A program made the translations under genes and the position numbers. Under the pieces are notes generated by a model. That model did not search any database. It saw nothing but the letters and a program-made list of their open reading frames with translations, and had not been told where the DNA came from. DNA of 64,000 bases from assembly GCA_903813345.2 (NCBI GenBank), contig CAIIXF020000005.1, positions 10,483,375 to 10,547,374 of the forward strand. The letters run 5' to 3'. Shown here piece by piece: positions 1 to 12,800 of the stretch. Origin of the DNA: Owenia fusiformis (taxonomy: Eukaryota > Annelida > Polychaeta > Sabellida > Oweniidae). How positions within the stretch are numbered: position 1 is the first letter of the stretch; each line of letters opens with the position of its first letter.

Positions 1-90
1 GGATGGTGTTTAGCAATTGGTGGTAGGCATTTGGCAGTCAGTGTCTCTAACAAATGGCAGGTGGTGACATTTTGCATGTTATGCCTTGTG
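1..90 (+). repeat. Interspersed repeat family A, copy 1 (left end off window)
   Basis: Shares the tail AACAAATGGCAGGTGGTGAC, then ATTTTGCATGTTA-TGCCTTG, with seven other copies in the window. The interior is a run of degenerate TTTGGC/TTGGTGTT words. It lies in a TTF2 intron in the sense direction. Confidence 0.75.
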
Positions 91-504
91 TTGCACTTTT
101 GTGGTCATCTTGTTAACTACAGTATATGAATTTATAATGTTGAGTGTTACTGCATGCTACAACATTATAAATACATTTCTTACAGTTTGCCTGCTGTTGC
201 GTGTCCAATTCATCAAAGTGATACCATAGAACTACAGGCCATTGGTGTGAGAAAAGGCTCAGCAGAAAAGAAGTATGGAACAGTTTATTCATAATTATTT
301 TACTTTTACCTATTGTATCATATAAGGGTTTAAATAGTTGGAAATTATCATGAATAACAATCTTGCATATAATAGATCTGATTGAGTTTAATAGAGAAGT
401 AGAATGCAGTTGGTGTTTGAAATCACATGACATAACAAGGCCTTGGAAATGTATCTGCTGTACAGGACTGTACATAGCACTGGCTCAGAGACCTGGCATC
501 CTCC

Positions 505-740
505 GATCACAGGGCTTCAAAATCCAGAATACTTCTTTCTTTTTACCCCCTGCGATAAGCAGTTACCTTTTCCCCGATTAAGAACTCGCAATCTGATTGG
601 CTGTCGCAACACTGCGACAGAAAGCATGTATGAGTCATTGCGCATAATTAGATCACGTGATTCAGTTAAATCGGGCGCTTCCAAATTGGTTATAGCAGGG
701 GGAAGAAGGAGGTACGGATTCTGGACACCTGCTTAGGAGG
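505..740 (+). repeat. Interspersed repeat family B, copy 1 (hairpin-bearing, ~235 bp)
   Basis: An inverted, similar copy lies at 25934-26162. Both contain a conserved hairpin with 8-bp arms CTGTCGCA/TGCGACAG and a 4-base loop (601-620 here), a GGGGGAAGAAGGAGGTACGG segment and a CCCCCTGCGATAAGCAGTTA segment. No transposase is seen; it is probably a non-autonomous mobile element. Confidence 0.75.
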
Positions 741-837
741 ATAGAGACCTGGAGACATTAAGTTTTACTGGTCTGTAATAGAACTTTGCTGATTTCTTTA
801 AAATCCCCTTATACCAAGCCCCGTTGACCTATTTCAG

Positions 838-3800
838 GTGGCAGTATCGTTGTCTGACAGGCAAGACAGAAGGAAAGCACAGCTGGTGCGGATTCAAAGT
901 TTTACAAGCATTACAGGTTGGTGTTTTTAACTATATCTTAACCTACCATAATTGCCATATTTAGTGCCCACTCCCTAATGAGAGCCCACCTCTCTTCACA
1001 TAGGAATCACTTTGGCCAAAGACATTCTAGAGTTAAAATAATTTTTAAAAATCTTGTTCTCCATAAATCTTTTTATCTTGTTCAATTCACTTGAGACTAT
1101 TTTTGTAGATATATATGAACTTCTCATCATACATACATGATTTTAAATTTCATGAGCATGTACATGGAAAATACTAAAAATTATTCTTATTTATTCTTGG
1201 TTTTGCAGATGCAGGAAAATAAAGATGTCATTTCAAGTAAAACAAAACACATGAAAGATGTGTCTGATATAAAGGTAGGTAGCCTGTCCTTAAGGGTGAT
1301 TTCTTTCTGGGGTTGCTCGTTTTAAATATCTGACACCATTTGATTAAAATTTCATCGATTTCTCAATTTACTTTGCTTGTATTTTCAGCATGATAAATTG
1401 CCATTACAGGATAAACTTCAACCCACATCTAAGATGGTTGAAAAACTTCAAAAACCCAGCATGGAAAAATCCAATATTAAACCATCTGTGAAAATCTATA
1501 ATGACGATTGTGACGAGGATAGAGTGTTTGAAGAAACCCGAAAAGTTAATAGTAGAGACACTGTCAGAGCTGAACAGTCCAAACTCCTGAACACTGACTC
1601 AGAACTCAGTAAACTTAGTAATGATGTTGAAAAACTGATGAATATATCCACTGAAAAATCCAAAGAAAATACCACAAAACCCAAATCCCAGGAAAAGAAT
1701 GTTGCACAGAAAAACGAAAACAGTGCAAAGGCTCCAATGAGCTCATTTGCAGCGATTGCAAACAGTGCATCTAAAAGTAATACAGATATAGGGGTGTCAC
1801 TAGCAGATAGAATACGTATTAAATCTGGAGAAGGAAGTTCAGTGAGTTCAATTAAATCATCAGGTTCCCAAAACGATTCATTCAGTGATTGGAGAACACC
1901 TGTGAAATCAAAATTAAAATCCCCCCAAAATGATGCTGTTCCATCAATTCCTAATCCTCCCAAAGATGATGATGATGATTTAGAGATAATTGAGGTAAAG
2001 CCACCACAGAAGGAGGGAGTAAATCAAGTGAAGTTCACAGCCACAGAGGGACAGCATGGAAAGATCGAAGCCACAAAAATCATATCATCATCGCAATATT
2101 TCCAAAAACAGCAGTTAGAAGCTCAACTTAAAGAAAAGAGGGTATGGAATATTTTGTCAACAACAAATAGCACACTACATGTATTATTCTTGTAAAGTTT
2201 TTTTATATCTAAAATAGACTTTTCATTCAGAAAAAGCAAATAATTTATCATTGTTTCAATGAATCAATGTTATTTATAGCCATCACATACATTAATGTAC
2301 CCAATACCACCCATTCAGGCTTAAATATTAATGAGACTTTTGCATGTATTTCAGCAACTCCTGAAAACAATTCCTTTAGGGAACCTACCTGACAAGGGGG
2401 AGAGACTAAAGCAACAGGTTCAGACCCTTGAAAGACAGATACAAGCCCTAACTTTGCAATCAGCAAACCAGGGGGCGCCTCAAGGTCAGACAAACCAGGG
2501 AGTTTCTCATGGTCCACAACCAGCTAGACAGCCAACCATGGTTAATGGCATGCAGATACCAGCTGGTGCAAAGGTATGGTATTACTTTTTTCAAAAAGAT
2601 AATTTGAATCTGACCAATCTTAGTGCTACAAAACTGACCAAGATGCAAAGCAGTTTGGAATAGTTTCATCATATAGAAATATTAAATTATAACTTGATTG
2701 TCATTATTTTTAACCAGCCTGTGTGAAATTTTTGTTGCACATCAGTCCTAATTGATAGGTTAACAATAATTTCATACTGTTTAGCATATTGTAGATGTAA
2801 TTGTTATATGACATACTTATACGATATGTGGTATATGTAGAGTATTTATCAAAAATTACATTTTAGGTTGTTAAAATGACACTAGCTGAAGCAAAGGCAA
2901 AGGGATTAATAAACGACCAGGGCCAGGTCAGTTCTAATGCTAAAGTTCTGCCTCAACAGCCACATTTGCAAGCCAATATAAAACCAAAGCAGACTAGCAT
3001 GCTTCAATATGCACAACCATTGCAGTCTCATCAGATTAGGGACATGCACAATATGTATGCAGGTAAAATACAACACATTCAACATGTCTTTTAATTTAGA
3101 TACAATTGTATTACCCATAAATTATATTCATAAAAGCATTGCATTGCTACTCAACTTTCAAGGTAAAGGATGGTTCAATATATGATTTATGAACTACTGT
3201 AAATATATAAGACTGTTCTGTGCTCTGGATGCAAATTACTGTCATAGTTCTATAATATGGGCTCTATCTACGTAAAACAAATGTATCTTTAGATGATGAC
3301 AAGCATGAATAAATCTTAATAACACCTATGTTATACTGGGTTATGTGCCGATACATTATATAAATAATATAATGAATCTGCTGATTAATTTGTAGCAAAC
3401 CCTCAGATGATGACCCTTTATGCTGGTGGTAGAATGACTGCTGAGCAACAACGAAAGGTTGGCATGGTAACCACTGAGGCCATTGACAGATTACATGAGT
3501 AAGTTGGGAAAATGTTTGATTCAAAAAATATAGGCCTATATCATTCAAAAATTGACCAAGGATGTCATAATCTTAATTATTCCATAGTTAGCATGATATT
3601 CATAGGATAACATGTGAAAATAAAAACGGTATTTTTGAAATCAGTGGTAAAATATGATATTTTGGACAAATTTTCACTTAACCATAACATACGGTTTTTT
3701 AGCCATGACATACGACGTCGTATGCGATGGTTTATGGATTTTTGCTACTTCGGACTCAAAACGAGGCTAAGTGTCAACATCGCCGGATCGTTTGGAAATT

Positions 3801-6800
3801 CGAATTAAATAACTTAATTTCCGACGGTTCTGATGATGACTTTAACTATGGAATAAATAGAACATCCTATGATTTACTCGTGATATGATTTTAATCCACT
3901 CATGGATATTGATATCTGCACTCTCTCGCTACGCTCGCTCGTGTAGATATCATTTCCATTCGTGGATAAAAATCATATCACTCATAAATCATAGGATATC
4001 CTCTATTTATTTAATCAATAGTGAGATGGAACTCAGGCAAATCTGCCTTATTCCCAAAGAGGAAATAGCCACAGTAACCTGACCTTTAAGTCATCCACCC
4101 TGCTGCTTTCTATTAAGTACCTTGTTTTCCTAGCCTGAGCTCCCCAATCATTCTTTAGTTATTTTTCAAACAATGGAGCGAGAGAAACATTTTTGGGGAC
4201 AATAGGCTCTGACTGACTTGTTGAGCTCAGAGATTTATCAGCTATATAGAGAGTGAAATGAAGATAGTCATTCCTATAAGGGTAATTTATTTACAGGCAA
4301 TTTGAAAGCTGTCCCTCTCCCACAGATGAGACTGATGATCCCAGGAGATTGACTGTTCCTTTGATGACACATCAACGTCAAGCCTTAACCTGGTTGCTAT
4401 GGCGAGAGCAGCAAGAACCAGCTGGAGGAATTCTGGGTAAGTTGCATCTAAGGAAATGTGTGGGTTGTATTGGCCTAGGAATATGCATGTAACCCCCCTA
4501 TCACACCAAACTAGTTCTTACCCGTTCTTGCCAGTCCTACGAAAATGTCATAAAACGGGCTCGATCTCGCTGCGGTCGGGATATATGTCTAAAATAATTA
4601 GCTACTTCGTTCATAAACCTTCTTCAATATGTCCATCACGTTCGCAGTTCGTTCAGTTCGCACCACGTCGGTGTGCAATGTAGTATAAACCGTCCCTTAG
4701 TCTAGAAGGTCATCATGACCTGATTACAGAACGGTATGGTCGCCATCGAATTTTGAATCGATTCAAAATTCTAAATCACATACCCCGTCCGGGAAAATCC
4801 ATGAAGTTCGTAAACAGACCGTAGGACGTTGTAGCTACGTTCATTCAGTTCGCACACAGTTTAAAACCGATTCGGCAACGTTTTGATGATCACCAGAAAA
4901 TGTTGAGCATGCTCTAAGTGCTGGAGGACCTACTCGTTCTAGTAGTTTCATGAAGTTTGTAAACAGATCCCAAACGGTTCTTAGTGGGTTCGTAGTACGT
5001 CAAATCCGTTCGTGCACAGTTTAAGCCTGTTTTCGAGAACGTAGTGAGAACTAGTTTGGTGTGATAGTAGGGTAAGATATAGAATAAATATACAATAGTT
5101 TGACGAGGAAGCTCACTAGTGTGTGTATCATCTCCAAATATAGTAATAATTTGGTTGCGATACAAGAAATCATTACCATTATCATAGCATAAGCATACCA
5201 AACAGTAAAATTATTCAGTATTATTTTTTTTGAATTTCAGCCGATGATATGGGTCTTGGTAAAACTCTGACAATGATATCTCTAACATTGCTGCAGAAGC
5301 AGATAAGAGAGAAACAGGTCAAAGAAAAAACTAAGCCCAAAGAGGATGAATGGTTGAGTAAATGTAAGTAAATGTTTTTTATTATTAGCTCACATGGTGA
5401 GCTTTTGCAATCACTCACTCGTCCGTCTGTCTGTCCGTCCGTCCGTCCGTGCGTCCGTCCGTCCGTCAACAATAGTGGCACGTTTTAAAACCTCTGTCGA
5501 TAGGATTCCTGTTTTAAGTTATTTCTGTTCAACATCCATACAAAAAACTCCCCTATGACTCCTGGTCCAAAAGCTCGCCTATTTTCAAAATGGCCGCCAT
5601 TTTTGTCTCGCGAAATTCACTTTTGACCCATTTCCTAGCTTTACAAATAATTTCAGGTGTCCTACATTGTAAAAATCCATGTCAATGTTAAGAGTAGATA
5701 TATGAAATAATTTTGTTACAAAAAATCAGCGAAAAATTATATCCATTTTTTTATTTTCAGCCATTTTAGTTAACATTGATTTGTCCATCTGACTCACGAA
5801 ATCCACTTTTCCGTCAACAACAGTGGCACGTTTTAAAACCTCTGTCGATAGTATTCCTGTTTTAAGTTGTTTCTGTTCAACATCAATACAGAAAACTCCC
5901 CTATGACTCCTGGTTCAAAAGCTCGCCTATTTTCAAAATGGGCGCCATTTTTGTCTCGCGAAATTCACTTTTGACCCATTTCCTAGCTTTACAAATAATT
6001 TCAAGTGTCCTACATTGTAAAAATCCATGTCAATGTAAAAAGCAGATGTATGAAATAATTTTGTTACGAAAAATCAGCAAAAAATTATATCAATTTTTTT
6101 TATTTTCAGCCATTTTAGTTAACATTGATTTGTCCATCTGCCTCGCAAAATCCACTTTTGGACCATTTGCCTTAAACCCTCTGTCAATAGGATTCCCGTT
6201 TTAAGTTAATTTTGTTCAACATCAATACAAAAAACTCTCCTATGACTCTTGGTTCAAAAGCTCGCCTATTTTCAAGATGGCCGCCATTCTTGTCTTGCGA
6301 AATTCACTTTTGGCCCATTTCCTAGCTTTACACTTAATTTCAGCTGTCCTGCATTGTAGAAAGCCATATCACTGTAAAGAATAGTTGTATGAAATAATTT
6401 TGTTACAAAAAATCAGCAAAATATTATATCCTTTTTTTTTATTTTCAGCCATTTTAGTTACCATTGATTTGTCCATCTGTCTCGCGAAATCCTCTTTTGG
6501 ACCATTTGCTTAAAACCTCTGTCGATGATTCCAGTTTCAAGTTATTTTTGTTCAACATCAATACAAAAAACTCCCCTTTGACTCCTGGTTCAAAAGCTTG
6601 CCTATTTTCAAAATGGTCGCCAATTTTGTGTCGCGAAATTCAATTTTGGCCCATTTCCTAGCTTTACAAATAATTTCAGGTGTCCTGCATTGCAAAAAGC
6701 CATGTCACTGTAAAGAGTAGTTGTATGAAATAATTTTGTTACAAATAATCAGCAAAAAATTATATCCGTTTTTTTTTCAGCCGTTTTATTTTACATCGAT

Positions 6801-9800
6801 TTGTCCATTTGTCTCTCAGTCAGTCCAAAATAGTGGCAAGTGGCTTGAAATAATTTTGTTACAAAAAATAAGCAAAAAATTATATCCGTTTTTTTTATTT
6901 TCTGTTATTTTAGCCATCATTCACTTCACTTTTGAGCAACACCATGTGAGCCCAGTACCCACAGTACTAATTTTTATTGTTTACCATACTAAAATACACC
7001 CATACAATTTAAATGGTTGAATAAATGTATTTTTTTATTGTGTACCATGCAATGATACACCCATATAACTTGAATGGTTGAGTAAATGTAAGTAATTTTT
7101 TTATTTTGTACCACACTATAACTATAACACCCATATAACTTGATCATCCATACTACCCAACATTTTTATGTCACCACCAAAAGTGGCGATATATATGGTC
7201 TCCAATTTTGGGGACAGTGATTGACGTTTGGTATTCGCCATGTGTAACAAATGGCAGGTAAGGACATTTTGCATCTTAATGCCTTGTTCAAGCTAACTTT
7301 GTGAACATATTCTTCCAGTGGGCCAAGGTATTGTAAAGTCTCATGCAACCCTCATAGTGTGTCCAGCTTCATTGGTTCACCAGTGGAAGACAGAGATAGA
7401 GCGGAGATGTAAGCCTGGGACGTTAAAGGTTATCCTTTATCATGGCCCCAATAGAGAACCTGACATTAACAAGTATGTTATGGAAACTTTTTAATTTTTT
7501 TAAATTTATTTTCAGATGCTTATACTGTAGTAGTAAAATATGATTGCTCCTTTTGTTGTATTTTGATTCAATTTTCTGGTAATTAATTAGCATAATTACA
7601 AATATATGAAAACCAATCCTCATTACAGAAAGTCTAATATAACCACTATTCTTTCTTTGGAGGCTATTAGGATTTTCATTTGTGTTTCAAAATGTTGTTT
7701 CAATATCATTAATAAAGTCATATTAGAGTGATGTAGTCTTGACCACCTATGTCATAGTCAGGGAGTTTGGAATACCTAAAAAAATAATTACTCACTTGGA
7801 TTTGTTTACATATAGGCTTGCTGAAAGTGATGTTGTGTTGACCACTTACTCCATAGTCAGTAGAGAGGTTGGAATACCTGAACACTTAAAGAAAAATAAA
7901 GAAGCCCAGGAAACTGCAGTAAAGGTAGGTTCACTCTTGCATTATTAAATCAAGACAAAACATGGATGTAGCCAGACATGAGGCACTTGAGGCAACTGCC
8001 TCACTATATTTTTACAGAAAAATATTAATCCAAATGTTTTATCATTTAAACTATTAAAATGCAATTAACACTTTACTCGTGCTCTCTATACTTACCATGC
8101 TATACAAGAGGTGATGCCTCGTATGTTCCCCACTTTACTCTTCCAGTATGGATTCTGATTTTTATGTCATCCCCAGAAGTGATGTCATATTGTTAGAGTC
8201 TCCAAATTTTTGTGAATGGTGTTCGGTGGTTAGTGTTCGGCGTCTGTAACTGTATTCAGCGTCTGTAATAGCAGATGGTTTCTGTAACAAGTGGCAGGTG
8301 GTGACATTTTTTGTATTGCATGTTAATTGATTGACTGATTTATTTAGGACGAGGATGAAAATGTGGAAAAACAGGCAAACCTTTTACGAGTTGCCTGGCA
8401 ACGTCTCATTCTGGATGAGGCTCATCAAATCAAGAACCACAAAAGTTTAATGGCGATGTCAGTGTGCCGACTTAGAGCTGGCTATAGATGGGCATTAACT
8501 GGTACTCCTATACAGAATGACCTGCTGGATATGTACTCATTGTTGAGGTATGGGAACAACATCTTTAACTGCTTAATGTTACATGTGATGGCAGATTAGA
8601 TGGTATTATAGTGTTCCATTTAAAAGACGAATAAGAATGAAAAAGAAATTCAAGGAAATTCAAGGAAATCATAGTCAAATTTCATATAGGAATTGTAATT
8701 CACTATTTTATACAATTTATTACACAAGTATATGTTATTTTCTAGGTTTTTGAGGTGTTCTCCATTTGATGAATACAAAGTTTGGAAACGACAGGTTGAT
8801 AACAAATCATGTAAGTAGAAATAGCTAAGTAAAGTATCATTTAGAACATGGTAGGTGCCTTAGATCAATTGATCATCAGTGAGTTGAATATCATTATTCA
8901 TTTATGAACTTTAACAGACTTTAACAATATATTTATTTGCAATCTTGGCATATTTAAGTGTGTATATGATATATTTTACAGCATAAGATCCACACAAGAA
9001 AGTAAAAAATAAACTAATACTTTACCCGCTCCATTGCAGCTAAAGGTCAAGGTCGTCTAAATATCTTGGTGAAGAGTCTGTTACTAAGGCGCACTAAAGA
9101 TCAGAAGAGATCTTCAGATGGAGAACCCTTGGTAAATGTTTGGCTTTTTATGTTGTCATCAAGATAGCAAGAAAACTATTCATCTGTTTTTTTTGTTTTT
9201 TTCAATTTCAATTTATTTATGTTTCTTGCGTATACACGTACAAATATATGCCATTGTTAAATTGATAAAGTATCATTAACAGCAAAATATAAGACATATG
9301 AGCCTGGCCATAGAAAAACCGGTCTTATGACAAAAATTAAAATTGTGCTACAGAGCAAAAAATGTGCCCAAGATTAAGAGGAAAATGTGCTAAATTCAAA
9401 TCCGACTTTTTGGTCTATACATGCAAGGGAAAATTGTTAAGACATAAGCCATGGCTCATCTGAAAGGCCTCTGTGCTTTGTAAGAAAAACAAAAAATCAG
9501 AATATTGAAAAAATCTGTGATAAGACCCTTTTTCACGGGCCTGGCTCATATTCATCTGTTCAACTTTCAATTTTTCAAGACCAGACTAGTGCCAAGATTT
9601 GATTAAAATGCATGGATTCTTCCATTATATTATGGATTCCATTATATTAGGTTGCATTACCAGAGAAGAAAACAATTGTCCATGAGCTGACACTATCAGA
9701 AGAGGAAAAGCATGTCTATGATGTCATCTTTGAACAGTCAAGGTTAATGAATGTTAATGATGTCATATTTGAACAGTTGAGAAAAGAGAATTTCATGCCA

Positions 9801-12800
9801 ACTATTTAACTTAAAGAGATATCTAATTTTCTATATATATAAATCATATTTCTGTATGAAAGAGGAAGTTTGATATATCACGTTTGAGAAATACCTTTGA
9901 CCAATCTTATTTTTATGTTCTTCGCCCCCAATCTGATCATCATCTTATACAGCGCTGTACAGTACTGTTTGGGTGTGTACTGATTTGCATTTTATGAATT
10001 TACATTTGTGTATTTATTATTTTGAAATAATACAAAATGTAATTTTACTATATGATAAGCATATATGTTTATTCTGACAATTTGCAGGAGTTTCTTGGTC
10101 AACTACATTAAAAGGCACGAAGAGAAAGACAGTGTTGATGGTTCAACCAATCAGAGCAATGGATATGCTTCAGCCCTTGATAATGAAGGCCAGGATGTTG
10201 CGCCTGCAAGTCAAATGGGCGGAGCCAACCAGGCAATGGGAGGGGCTAATCAATTGATGGGAGGAGGGATTAGATTGATAAATAATGCCAATCAAAGTGG
10301 TAAAACTCAGGGAGGAGGAGGTCAGATTCTTCTTATGTTGCTAAGATTGAGGCAATGTTGTAGTCACCTCGCCTTAATGAAAGATGTAAGTAGTTTGTAA
10401 ACAGATGTTAACCCTAAGTTATGACATGTTTTTCATTGATATAAAAGTAATAATCATAATTGTGTTATTCTATTGGATCATTTTTTTCTGGTTGAACTCT
10501 TTGACAAAATACTGTACAACATACGTCTCATTCATCATCCATATTTTTAAAGTGCTATACTGTCTTCGTTTTTGTTGATTTAAGGTGAGCTGTGTATAAG
10601 AGATCATGTTATCGAGATAACAAAAAAATTGTTCAACTGTTTACCTTGAAATATTTACAAATGAAGAGCAGCGCAGACTAAGTGCCATTAGATCTGATTA
10701 GGTTTTGGGCATCCTGGGTAATTTACATAAAGCAGCTATTTTGCTCTTCAAGTGCAATATTTATCAGTTATCACTCTGTCTCCAGGCCATAGAACCAGAA
10801 TCTGCAGAGACTGAAGGAATAGATCTGAATCTAGTTGACCAGATGAAAGACCTTGGAATCAGTGAAACAGGAGGGCCAAAGGAACCATCCATCACCAAAT
10901 CTTCACCTATATTTGAAAAGTCTTCCACAAGCAGTAAAGTAGGCATTTTGAAGATTAAAAATGATTTTGTTTCAATAATGGCTAATTCAGTTATGCTTTT
11001 GAATTTTTCTGTTGCTTGAATTCTGGGGTTTACTGTATAAAGGTCTTGCATTGTTTAAATGATTAATTCATAACACTTGAACGGGTATCTCAAATCATGG
11101 AATTTGACCGGAGTTCCTCCAGGTTAGACCGGGAAAACCTTTCCTTTCCCATGGGCTCTCAGTGTGTTATTTTCACAGGTCTCATATTTGTAAATCATTC
11201 CAATCCTCACAGGTATCTCAACTTATGGAGCACCTGGAGCGCATCAGAGCTGAGTCACCCAAGGGTCAGCCCAGAAAGAGTGTTGTTGTTTCGCAATGGG
11301 TGAAGATGTTGGAGATTGTCGGGGAACATTTGAAGAAGGCTGGTTTTAGGTCCTGCCTCATTCAAGGCAATATACCTCCAAAGACACGGATGGAAACGGT
11401 GGATAAGTTCAATAACGATCCTCAGGGTCCAGAGGTAAGCTGCCATGATATGTTTGTAATTTTCGTATTAGTGAATCAATGGTAAAATTATTTATTTGTT
11501 GCATGTAGACGTAACAAATCAAACTATGTGTATTATGAATTTCAGGGAATTTAAGAAGCCAGATCAAATATTAATTTGTCATTTTTGCAAAAATAAGCCT
11601 ATCTTTGAGTGGGAGATAGAGTTGATTAATTGTTTGTTATGATTAGATTAACAGTGGAGGGAGTATGAGCTTTTAGTTAAATTGAGCATGTTTTACACAA
11701 ATTTGTAGGTTATGTTGGTGTCTCTGAAAGCAGGAGGTGTTGGGTTGAATCTTGTTGGAGGCAACAATCTCTTCATGATGGATCTACACTGGTAAAGGAC
11801 TTTCTCATGTCTCTTAAGTCTAGTGTCAAGTCTCAATATGGGCCATAGTCCCCATAGTATCTATTTCCCTCACTCTAAAACAGAAGCTGTTATTGGACAT
11901 GGAAAAGGTCTCAATTCAGACTTCCATGTCTGTTTTAATGTTTAAAAATAAAAGAAACAGCACTTCATATAAACTTTCATGAATTATTTTGTTTGTTTGT
12001 TTCTAGGTCTTCTAATTTTGGTATTACAAAACATAATATTAATTTCTTTGTAGAATTTTGAATTAGATTCAGTAAAAGAGAGCCACTAGCTGTTAATCCA
12101 AACAAAATGTTCAATATGTAACACCCTGTATTTCAGGAATCCAGCTTTGGAGCAGCAGGCAGGGGATCGTGTCTACAGGGTGGGTCAGAAGCATGATGTC
12201 ACAATATACAGGTTTATATGCAAGGGTACCATTGAGGAAAAGATTCAGGAGTTGCAGAAGAAAAAACTGAATCTTGCCAAAGGGATTCTTTCTGGGTAAA
12301 CATTTCATTCAATTGAAAGTTCTTTCTAGATTTCTAAGCATGAACTTATTTCCTAGTAAATCTATGGATAAAAAAAGTAGCCTCCACCAAATGCTGTGAC
12401 ATATGGTTTGTCTCTAATTTTTTGTGGTGTTCAACATTTGGCTTTGACGTTGGTGTTCAGCAGTTGGCCTCTAATAAATGACAGGTGATGACATCTTGCA
12501 TGTTAATATTATATAACCAAATTCAAGAGACACTGTTTATTAGTTACAATATTTGAAGGATTTTAATATTTACATAATAATAATTATATTGTAAGGAATG
12601 TGATGAAATTGTAATAATGTTATTGATTGTTTATATTTTCAGTGCTGGTGCCAAGAAAGAGAAACTCTCATTGAATGATCTCAAAATGTTATTTGACATT
12701 CATGATAACACGGTGCAAAGGATACCACAACCCATGATGCAACATTCTTACCCAGGATCCAAATGGTAAATGTAAACATCTGAATCGAGTATCAACTCGA

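Larger units (their letters stand above)
1..837. other. TTF2 upstream intron sequence with two repeat copies
   Basis: No coding exon was recognised here. It holds the right part of a sense-oriented interspersed repeat (1 to about 90) and a hairpin-bearing repeat (505-740). The GRF zinc-finger exons of TTF2 were looked for and not found, so they should lie left of position 1. Confidence 0.6.

Noticed and set aside
443-736. 97-codon plus-strand ORF
   Set aside because: It coincides with interspersed repeat family B, which is also present inverted at 25934-26162 without the same frame.
1496-1963. 155-codon minus-strand ORF
   Set aside because: Antisense shadow of the long TTF2 linker exon, which has family-consistent junctions.
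7739-7815. Coding start at 7739 upstream of the TTF2 exon at 7816
   Set aside because: This intronic stretch resembles the exon (GTCTTGACCACCTATGTCAT against the exon's GTGTTGACCACTTACTCCAT) and is probably a decayed partial duplication; the exon's own acceptor at 7815 restores the frame from the preceding exon.
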